From: an uncultured Eubacteriales bacterium
GTDB taxonomy: Bacteria; Bacillota; Clostridia; Oscillospirales; CAG-272
Length of the DNA stretch: 5,704 nucleotides
Assembly (NCBI GenBank): GCA_949286815.1
Contig: CASEEB010000064.1
Location: 1 to 5,704, forward strand
Direction of reading: 5' to 3'
Shown: in pieces, positions 1-4,357 of the stretch
Position numbering within the stretch: the stretch's first letter is position 1
Layout: each line of letters starts with the position of its first letter
The notes under the pieces: generated by a model
Databases searched by the model: none
What the model was told of the DNA's origin: nothing
The model's input: the letters and a program-made list of their open reading frames with translations, nothing else
Made by a program: the position numbers and the translations under genes

Positions 1-208
1 CGCTGCTGTCTTTACCTATATAAAGTACACCTAAAGTGCCGTCATCGAGAGTGATATATGAAAAATCAGTTATAGGATTTTCTTTTTCCGCTGCCGCCTC
101 TTCCTTGGTCTCCGACTCGTTATCCGGGTCTTTTTCGGAACCTCCGCACGCGGTAAGGGTTGACAGCATAATGGTAGCCGCCAAGAGATATATAATAGTT
201 TTTTTCAT
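1..208 (-). CDS. Putative lipoprotein, N-terminal part (runs off the left edge)
   Basis: Only the first 69 codons are in the window; the gene continues beyond position 1. The protein opens with a type II (lipoprotein) signal peptide: MKK, a hydrophobic core at residues 5-18, then the lipobox LTAC with the lipidated Cys at residue 21, followed by GG. Residues 24-44 form a Glu/Lys/Ala-rich, highly charged linker typical of surface lipoproteins. After it the folded part begins with TDFSYITLDDGTLGVLYIGK, which I cannot assign to a family. The start is set by an AGGAGG box (224 to 219) 10 nt upstream of the ATG and by a strong promoter just before it. The protein is expected on the outer face of the cytoplasmic membrane after cleavage by Lsp and lipidation by Lgt. 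The gene is divergent from the holin unit. The signal peptide is clear; the function is unknown. Confidence 0.85.
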   Translation of the reverse strand, partial: MKKTIIYLLAATIMLSTLTACGGSEKDPDNESETKEEAAAEKENPITDFSYITLDDGTLGVLYIGKDSS

Positions 209-218
209 ACTTATTTTT

Positions 219-224
219 CCTCCT
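219..224 (-). promoter_or_regulatory. Ribosome binding site of the lipoprotein gene
   Basis: A perfect AGGAGG on the minus strand lies 10 nt before the ATG at 208. It fixes the start, which also begins a complete lipoprotein signal peptide. Confidence 0.85.
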
Positions 225-247
225 GTTAATTCTCCTAACATGGGCTC

Positions 248-276
248 ATTATACCAACAGCGGGAATATTTGTCAA
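248..276 (-). promoter_or_regulatory. Sigma-A promoter of the lipoprotein gene
   Basis: On the minus strand a consensus -35 TTGACA (276 to 271) and a consensus -10 TATAAT (253 to 248) are separated by exactly 17 nt. Transcription would start near 241, giving a 5' leader of about 33 nt that contains the AGGAGG box. Both hexamers match the consensus fully, so strong basal transcription is expected unless it is repressed. The spacer to the divergent gene carries possible operators. Confidence 0.85.
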
Positions 277-300
277 TATTTATTTGGTTGTTTTAATAAA

Positions 301-329
301 AATTATATTACAGGATATGTAATATAATT
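301..329. repeat. 12-bp perfect inverted repeat, possible operator
   Basis: AATTATATTACA (301-312) and TGTAATATAATT (318-329) are exact reverse complements around the 5-nt centre GGATA. The dyad lies in the divergent spacer, centred about 74 nt upstream of the predicted lipoprotein transcription start, and it contains a TATAAT on each strand. It has no U-tract and lies outside coding sequence. A regulator-binding dyad (TTACA-N5-TGTAA core) is therefore more likely than a terminator. No specific regulator can be named from the sequence. Confidence 0.6.
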
Positions 330-336
330 AAAAAAC

Positions 337-379
337 GAAGTTAAACTTCATATTTTTGACAAAAATGAACTTAAACTTC
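337..379. repeat. Tandem palindromic operator-like sites upstream of the holin unit
   Basis: GAAGTTAAACTTC (337-349) is an odd-length perfect palindrome about a central A. GAACTTAAACTTC (367-379) is the same 13-mer with one change. The two copies are 30 bp apart, close to three helical turns, and they flank a TTGACA at 356-361. A third copy of the core, in reverse complement, lies just before the ribosome binding site of the next gene (441-449). The arrangement resembles a multi-site repressor operator. Occupancy and the identity of the regulator are inference. Confidence 0.5.
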
Positions 380-395
380 CAAAAATTACACGCTT

Positions 396-442
396 GAAAA
401 ATTCTGCCCGTTTTTCCGAGCTTTCAAAATTCAAAAGGGCAG
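396..442 (+). other. Possible competing hairpins in the leader of the holin unit
   Basis: Two stems overlap in the space just before the coiled-coil gene. The first pairs GAAAAA (396-401) with TTTTTC (411-416). The second pairs CTGCCC (404-409) with GGGCAG (437-442), and could be extended by TTTT (411-414) with AAAA (433-436) past a bulged G. They share bases, so they exclude each other. No U-tract follows, so this is not a normal terminator. A leader structure or chance are both possible. Confidence 0.25.
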
Positions 443-450
443 TTTAACTG
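440..450. repeat. Third copy of the AGTTWAACT palindrome, next to the ribosome binding site
   Basis: CAGTTTAACTG is an 11-bp palindrome. Its core AGTTTAACT is the exact reverse complement of the AGTTAAACT core at 339-347. It ends one base before the Shine-Dalgarno region of the coiled-coil gene, where a bound repressor could block transcription or a small hairpin could affect ribosome access. Confidence 0.4.
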
Positions 451-452
451 AA

Positions 453-458
453 AGGAGG
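453..458 (+). promoter_or_regulatory. Ribosome binding site of the coiled-coil gene
   Basis: AGGAGG within AAAGGAGGGT lies 4 nt before the ATG at 463. The spacer is short, but the match to the 16S anti-SD is extended and no other in-frame start fits as well. Confidence 0.7.
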
Positions 459-462
459 GTGC

Positions 463-753
463 ATGGAAGAGATCGGCATAATTCTTGAACGTCACGATCA
501 AAAGATAAAGCATCTTGAGGATGATATCATAAGTCTTCGTGAAATTCAGAATGAAATCAAATCAATGAATGAAGTGCTCATAACTCTTACCAACGAGTTG
601 AAGCATACAAAGGAACATCTTGAAAGACATGATGTTGAGATTGAAGAGATGGACAGACAGCCAAAGCAGAGACTGCAGCAGATAATAACCGCCGTTGTTT
701 CGGCTCTGGCGGGAGCTTTGATTTCCGCGGCTGTGGGTTTTATCTTTACATAA
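463..753 (+). CDS. Small coiled-coil membrane protein, XhlA-like phage lysis accessory
   Basis: The protein has 96 residues. Residues 8-64 are strongly charged with heptad-like hydrophobic spacing and two HD-containing repeats (ERHDQKIKHLED and ERHDVEIEEMD), which indicates a long coiled coil. After a Pro-Lys-Gln-Arg hinge near 67-70, residues 73-95 form a single Ala/Gly/Val-rich membrane helix ending almost at the C-terminus. This layout, with the coiled coil in the cytoplasm and a C-terminal anchor, is typical of small proteins encoded directly before holins in Firmicutes phages (haemolysin XhlA group). The holin gene follows after 19 nt on the same strand, so the two are almost certainly co-transcribed. 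Family membership is inferred from layout and neighbour, not from a diagnostic residue. The likely role is to assist or tune holin pore formation. Confidence 0.75.
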   Translation: MEEIGIILERHDQKIKHLEDDIISLREIQNEIKSMNEVLITLTNELKHTKEHLERHDVEIEEMDRQPKQRLQQIITAVVSALAGALISAAVGFIFT

Positions 754-759
754 TTACAG

Positions 760-765
760 AAAGGG
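760..765 (+). promoter_or_regulatory. Ribosome binding site of the holin gene
   Basis: AAAGGG lies 7 nt before the ATG at 773. It favours Met1 (MDIMSY) over the internal Met4 three codons downstream, although dual starts are common in holins. Confidence 0.6.
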
Positions 766-772
766 ACAGCAA

Positions 773-1057
773 ATGGATATTATGTCATATATCAAGCCGG
801 AACTCATTGTTATTGTACCCGTTTTATACTGTATCGGTATGATACTTAAAAGCACAAGACTTGTAAACAAATGGATACCTCTGATATTGGGCGGTATATC
901 CGTGGTTTTGTGTCTTATATGGGTGCTGTCACGCAGTGATATAGGGAATATACAAAATTTCGTGGGGGCTTTGTTTACCGCGGTAACACAAGGTATTCTG
1001 ACAGCCGGCCTGAGCGTATATATAAATCAGATTTACAATCAAATGAAAAAGAAATAG
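773..1057 (+). CDS. Phage-type holin (Hol44 / holin superfamily V-like)
   Basis: This 94-residue protein has three hydrophobic helices, at about 10-26, 34-53 and 63-85, with a short Lys-rich cytoplasmic tail ending in MKKK. The order of motifs matches the Clostridia phage holin family of the Hol44 type: IKPEL at the start, VPVLYCIGMILK in helix 1, KWIPLILGG opening helix 2, and a FTAVTQGILTAGLSVYINQ segment near the end. Such holins make holes in the cytoplasmic membrane that release or activate a murein hydrolase. A Met-Asp-Ile-Met start could allow two translation starts, as in some holin/antiholin pairs. The gene forms a unit with the coiled-coil gene before it. No endolysin follows: the next 321 bases are non-coding and then an EF-G gene begins. 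The family call is good; the physiological role (prophage remnant, export or programmed lysis) is open. Confidence 0.85.
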   Translation: MDIMSYIKPELIVIVPVLYCIGMILKSTRLVNKWIPLILGGISVVLCLIWVLSRSDIGNIQNFVGALFTAVTQGILTAGLSVYINQIYNQMKKK

Positions 1058-1221
1058 CCTTGAAATAACAAAATTCAGCGGCGCGCGGGACGAAACCTTA
1101 TCTGACCGCATAAAACGACATTTTTTGTACTTGTCTTTAAGAAATCAAATAGGCATACAAATTATTTGTCAAAAGTGCACAAAAAACAGGGCTGAAATTC
1201 TATCTTTCCGATATAAAAAAG
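1058..1221. other. Non-coding stretch after the holin gene
   Basis: No credible gene is seen here. A short GC-rich run (1078-1089) follows the holin stop. GCGG (1078-1081) can pair with CCGC (1106-1109), with T6 at 1121, but the stem is only 4 bp. TTTTTTGTACTT (1121-1132) can pair imperfectly with the segment 1173-1186. Neither is a convincing terminator, so where the holin transcript ends is unclear. The promoter and leader of the EF-G gene follow. Confidence 0.5.
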
Positions 1222-1234
1222 TTGACATAAAATA

Positions 1235-1263
1235 TTGAATTTTTTATCTGCTTGTTGTATAAT
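1235..1263 (+). promoter_or_regulatory. Sigma-A promoter of the EF-G paralogue gene
   Basis: A -35 TTGAAT (1235-1240) and a perfect -10 TATAAT (1258-1263) are 17 nt apart. A better -35 hexamer, TTGACA (1222-1227), lies 30 nt from this -10 and has no good -10 of its own, so it is probably not used with it. Transcription would start near 1270, which gives an untranslated leader of about 110 nt. Confidence 0.75.
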
Positions 1264-1308
1264 TTATATATTGGGTAATATTTATGGGTTGTATTTTATG
1301 CATATTTG

Positions 1309-1370
1309 AATATTAACGCAATAATATTAAAGAGGAAAGGTAAAACCACGGAAAACCCGTGAGTGAAGGA
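1309..1370 (+). promoter_or_regulatory. Structured leader with two Shine-Dalgarno-like sites before the EF-G gene
   Basis: In order, the leader holds: a 7-bp AT inverted repeat (AATATTA 1309-1315 with TAATATT 1322-1328); a purine-rich SD-like run AGAGGAAAGG (1331-1340) with no start codon at a usable distance; a small hairpin CACGG (1347-1351) with CCGTG (1357-1361); and the true SD GAAGGA (1365-1370), 8 nt before the ATG at 1379. The second SD decides the start. The upstream SD-like run could act as a ribosome standby or decoy site; that role is inference. Confidence 0.5.
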
Positions 1371-1378
1371 ATTATTCT

Positions 1379-3424
1379 ATGGCAAATTACGACACCAAGC
1401 AGATCAGAAACATCGCTCTCGCAGGACACGGCGGGTGCGGAAAAACTTCATTGACCGAAGCTATGCTTTTTGCGAGCGGAGGAACCGACAGACTCGGAAA
1501 AATATCCGACGGAAATACGGTCTGTGATTTTGACCAGGAAGAAAAGACAAGGGGATTTTCTCTTTCATCGTCTGTCGCGCATGTTTTTTGGAAAGATATA
1601 AAGATAAATATTATAGATACACCCGGATATCTGGATTTTGAGGGTGAAGTCAATCAGGCGATACGTGTGGCGGACAGTGTTTTGATTTGCGTTGACGGAA
1701 AGGCGGGGCTTGAAGTCGGAACCGAGCTCGCTTGGGATAAAGCGCAGAGCGCCGGCATACCCAAGGCGTTTTTTATCAACAAGTGCGACGACCCCGACGC
1801 GCATTTCGGCGGGACATTCACAAAGCTGCATGAAAAATTCGGCACCTCTCTTTGCCCGGTGTTCATACCTGTAGGTAAGAGCGGTAAGGACATCATAATG
1901 ATTGACCTCATTGATATGACGGCTTACAAATACGAGGACAGCGGCGAGAAAAGCCAGATTGACATGACGCCTGAGCTTGAAAAAGAGGCAGCCAAATATA
2001 AGGACGTATTAAACGAGGCTTTGGCGGGCACATCGGACGAGATGATGACAAAGTATTTTGACGGGGAAGAGTTTACCAAGGAAGAGGCGGTCAACGCCCT
2101 GCACGAAGGCATCATTGACGGTTCGATAACTCCCGTATACTGCGGCGCCGCGACAAAACTCTGGGGCGTTACGGCTATGATGGACTCGATAGCGGAATCC
2201 TTCCCGCGCCACACCGCCAAAAAGAATGAAAAGAGTATCGACGGCAAAGATATAAAAATAGAGCCGGACGGCGACACCGCGTTGTTTGTGTTCAAGACCG
2301 TCGCTGATCCGTTTGTCGGAAAAATGTCGTATTTCAAGGTGATGAACGGAAAGCTGAAAAATGACGCTGTGCTTCGCAACTACAGAAGCGGAACTGAAGA
2401 AAAGCTTGCGCACATATACATAATGAAAGGCAATAAGCAGACCGAGGTCGAGGAGCTTTCCTGCGGAGATATCGGAATGGTGTCAAAGCTCGCGGACACG
2501 AATACCAATGATACGCTGAGTGTTTCGGGAAGTGTCGCTTACAATACGGTCAAGTATCCGACTCCGTATTACTGCCGCGCTATCCTTCCCGTATCCGCTA
2601 AGGATGAAAGTAAAATCTCACAGTCTATTTCAAAAATGCTTGAAGAAGACATGACGATAAGGTATGAAAACGACCCGGAGACAAAACAGCAGCTTATATA
2701 CGGACTTGGAGATATGCACTTAGCGGTTTTGGCGGCGTCTCTCAAAAACCGTTTCGGCGTAAACATAAAGTATGAAATTCCGAAAATACCATACCGGGAA
2801 AAGATAACCAAAACGGTTGACGTGGAGGGTAAACATAAAAAGCAGAACGGCGGTTCCGGACAGTTCGGTCATGTATGGATAAAGTTTTCGCCGTCAGAAG
2901 AAGAGGGGCTTACCTTTACCGTCTCGGTTGTAGGCGGAGTAGTTCCCAAAAACTTCAACCCGGCGGTAGAGAAAGGCTTGCAGGACGCAATGGTCAAGGG
3001 CGCTTACGGATATCCCATGACAAGACTTGCGGCGGACCTGCACGACGGTTCGTATCATCCGGTCGATTCCGACGAAATTTCATTTAAGACCGCGGCGTCG
3101 ATAGCGTATAAGAAATGCCTTGAACAAGCCGCTCCCGTATTGCTTGAGCCGATTGGCGACCTTGACGTTACCGTTCCGGAATATATGGTCGGAGACATTA
3201 TGGGGGACCTGAATAAACGCCGCGGCGCCGTTATGGGCATGGAAGGCGCCGAAAAAGAGGGATACACTACTATTCACGCGTCTGTGCCGAAGGCGGAACT
3301 CTCTGACTATCCGACGGCTTTGAGGGCAATGACGCAGGGAAGAGGTCATTTTGAGTACAAAGTTACGGGATATGAAACGGTTCCCGCCGCGACCGCCGCT
3401 AAGGTAGTGGCAGCCGAGAGCTGA
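1379..3424 (+). CDS. fusA2: Elongation factor G paralogue, EFG II type translation GTPase
   Basis: This 681-residue protein is full length for EF-G, with all five domains. In the G domain, G1 is GHGGCGKT (16-23), G2 is RGFSL (58-62), G3 is DTPGYLDF (80-87), G4 is NKCD (134-137) and G5 is around CGAA (255-258). Domain II spans about 300-390, with FKTVADPFVGKMSYFKV at 305-321. Domain III is about 398-475. Domain IV is about 478-600, with GGSGQFGHV at 491-499 and the tip loop DGSYH, whose His560 corresponds to the translocation-critical His583 of E. coli EF-G. Domain V is about 587-670. Canonical EF-G has AHIDAGKT, RGITI and DTPGHVDF. Here the switch I Thr is Ser61 and the catalytic His is Tyr84, a pattern characteristic of the EFG II subfamily, so this is not the main fusA. 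No rpsL, rpsG or tufA is adjacent, which agrees. The gene has its own promoter and terminator. It probably acts at the ribosome in translocation or under stress, with altered GTP hydrolysis. The symbol denotes the paralogue class. Confidence 0.93.
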   Translation: MANYDTKQIRNIALAGHGGCGKTSLTEAMLFASGGTDRLGKISDGNTVCDFDQEEKTRGFSLSSSVAHVFWKDIKINIIDTPGYLDFEGEVNQAIRVADSVLICVDGKAGLEVGTELAWDKAQSAGIPKAFFINKCDDPDAHFGGTFTKLHEKFGTSLCPVFIPVGKSGKDIIMIDLIDMTAYKYEDSGEKSQIDMTPELEKEAAKYKDVLNEALAGTSDEMMTKYFDGEEFTKEEAVNALHEGIIDGSITPVYCGAATKLWGVTAMMDSIAESFPRHTAKKNEKSIDGKDIKIEPDGDTALFVFKTVADPFVGKMSYFKVMNGKLKNDAVLRNYRSGTEEKLAHIYIMKGNKQTEVEELSCGDIGMVSKLADTNTNDTLSVSGSVAYNTVKYPTPYYCRAILPVSAKDESKISQSISKMLEEDMTIRYENDPETKQQLIYGLGDMHLAVLAASLKNRFGVNIKYEIPKIPYREKITKTVDVEGKHKKQNGGSGQFGHVWIKFSPSEEEGLTFTVSVVGGVVPKNFNPAVEKGLQDAMVKGAYGYPMTRLAADLHDGSYHPVDSDEISFKTAASIAYKKCLEQAAPVLLEPIGDLDVTVPEYMVGDIMGDLNKRRGAVMGMEGAEKEGYTTIHASVPKAELSDYPTALRAMTQGRGHFEYKVTGYETVPAATAAKVVAAES

Positions 3425-3482
3425 CTTAAATAACGTTTAGTTTGTATATAAAAAATAGAATCTTTTCAGTATAACATGAATT

Positions 3483-3566
3483 GAGCATATCCGAAACCTC
3501 CGATAATGTTTTTCTTTAACATTTTATCAGATTTTTTCAGATATGCTCTTTATTTTTTCTTTTTTT
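3483..3566 (+). terminator. Compound rho-independent terminator of the EF-G paralogue gene
   Basis: GAGCATATC (3483-3491) pairs perfectly with GATATGCTC (3540-3548). It is extended after an unpaired base by GAAA (3493-3496) with TTTC (3535-3538). An inner hairpin pairs GATAA (3502-3506) with TTATC (3524-3528) and TGTT (3507-3510) with AACA (3518-3521), with a TT bulge. A long T-rich run follows at 3549-3566. The stem starts 58 nt after the stop codon. Only the plus-strand direction has a U-tract, so it is unidirectional. It isolates the EF-G gene from the AT-rich genes downstream. Confidence 0.85.
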
Positions 3567-3601
3567 GCATTTTGTAAAAAGTGAAAGATAGGTTACACAA
3601 A

Positions 3602-3643
3602 ATGAAAAAAATTATGATTATTATCGCTGTATCACAGGTATAG
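3602..3643 (+). pseudogene. Hydrophobic 13-codon mini-ORF, possible 5' remnant of a membrane protein gene
   Basis: ATG at 3602 opens MKKIMIIIAVSQV and then a stop at 3641. An SD-like AAAGATAGG (3584-3592) lies 9 nt upstream. The residues look like the beginning of a signal peptide or membrane anchor. In a shifted frame the next codons from 3637 read GIALIS before a stop, as if a frameshift had split a hydrophobic segment. It ends 25 nt before the start of the 171-residue membrane protein gene. It could be a decayed gene start, a short leader peptide or chance. Confidence 0.3.
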
Positions 3644-3668
3644 CATTGATCAGTTAGAAAGGGTAACC

Positions 3669-4184
3669 ATGAAGCATAAAAAACTTATAAGTATTATTGC
3701 GATTACGCTTGCTGTTATAATAATATTAATAATAATTGGTACGGTTGTGGTTGTTTCTGCAGGCTCAATAGAATATCGATTTTTTACTGATATTAATAGT
3801 TTTAAAAAATTAGATGAATATTCTACAAATAAAATTGATTTGTCTAATGATAATGAACTTAAAGAGCTTGAAGTTGTTTTTTATTATGCCGAAGAAATAT
3901 CCTATGAAGGAAAAAATTATTCTATAATGGCATATGTATTTGCAGATAACACATCGGCTTCAACATATTTTAAAAAATGTACAGGCAAGGAATCGGTGAA
4001 TAATTGGAATTTTTCTTTAAAATCTAACTTGTTTTTTCATTCTGAATATATAGCGTTTTACGATAATTGTTTGTATCGTGTGATAGGAGGAAATTATAAA
4101 TCGTTTGTAGAAGTAGTAAACTTTATTAGTGAATCATTTCCTATTGATTATCATGACTTGTATGAAAATGAGCAGACAGAATAG
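3669..4184 (+). CDS. Hypothetical membrane-anchored protein (171 aa)
   Basis: I do not recognise this protein. It starts with KHKK and then a very hydrophobic segment at residues 6-30 rich in Ile and Val, without a clear signal peptidase site or lipobox. It is probably an N-terminal anchor with the rest outside. Residues 35-171 form a compact domain of mixed strands and helices. A central YEGKNYSIMAYVFADNTSAS stretch (79-98) is followed by YFKK, and a C-terminal helix contains SFVEVVNFISESFPID. Two Cys (104 and 134) could form a disulphide. The start is set by GAAAGGG (3657-3663), 5 nt before the ATG. Composition is strongly AT-rich, with ATA, TTA and AAT codons, unlike the EF-G gene. The RCC1-like gene follows after 173 nt on the same strand. 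It is a real gene by length, ribosome binding site and domain layout; the function is unknown. Confidence 0.8.
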   Translation: MKHKKLISIIAITLAVIIILIIIGTVVVVSAGSIEYRFFTDINSFKKLDEYSTNKIDLSNDNELKELEVVFYYAEEISYEGKNYSIMAYVFADNTSASTYFKKCTGKESVNNWNFSLKSNLFFHSEYIAFYDNCLYRVIGGNYKSFVEVVNFISESFPIDYHDLYENEQTE

Positions 4185-4357
4185 TTTTTTATAACTTGGT
4201 ATACCGATTTGTCAAATGTTGAATAACGAGCTGATATGGGACATTTATTACTTACCTAACCATTACAATATACAACACAAGCAGAACAAAGCTTGTATCT
4301 TATGTACGCTTGAGGCAATTTCAAACAGATCAACCGACTGTATACGAGGATTGGATT
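4185..4357. other. Spacer between the two island genes
   Basis: T6 follows the stop of the first gene (4185-4190), but no stem precedes it. A palindrome GGTATACC (4198-4205) and a 6-bp hairpin ACAAGC (4277-4282) with GCTTGT (4291-4296) are present. A weak TTGAAT (4219-4224) has no good -10 partner. One frame stays open from 4235 into the next gene without a supported start. Confidence 0.35.
4346..4350 (+). promoter_or_regulatory. Ribosome binding site that decides the start of the RCC1-like gene
   Basis: GAGGA lies 7 nt before the ATG at 4358. The longer reading from the TTG at 4310 has no such site and would put 16 polar residues before the Lys-rich start of the membrane anchor. The ATG at 4358 is therefore the better start. 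Confidence 0.7.

Noticed and set aside
36..296. 86-codon plus-strand frame at the left edge
   Set aside because: It is antisense to the lipoprotein start and runs through the minus-strand promoter. The residues look random.
356..361. TTGACA as the -35 of a promoter for the coiled-coil gene
   Set aside because: No acceptable -10 lies 15-19 nt downstream, so I do not call a promoter there, although the flanking palindromes make the spot worth noting.
929..1111. 60-codon minus-strand frame over the end of the holin gene
   Set aside because: It is antisense to a recognisable holin and has no supporting start signal.
1078..1126. Terminator after the holin gene
   Set aside because: Only a 4-bp GC stem with a 24-nt loop can form, and the T6 run starts 11 nt after the stem.
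1222..1227. TTGACA as the -35 of the EF-G promoter
   Set aside because: It is 30 nt from the TATAAT at 1258. TTGAAT at 1235 has the correct 17-nt spacing.
1924..2413. Two long minus-strand frames inside the EF-G gene (134 and 151 codons)
   Set aside because: They are antisense shadows of a well-conserved full-length EF-G gene and have no ribosome binding sites or family features.
4198..4205. GGTATACC palindrome as an attachment or insertion site
   Set aside because: It is an 8-bp palindrome with no second copy at either composition boundary and no integrase nearby, so it is easily chance.
4310..4357. Upstream TTG extension of the RCC1-like gene
   Set aside because: It lacks a ribosome binding site and adds polar residues before a standard Lys-rich membrane anchor, while GAGGA precedes the ATG at 4358 by 7 nt.
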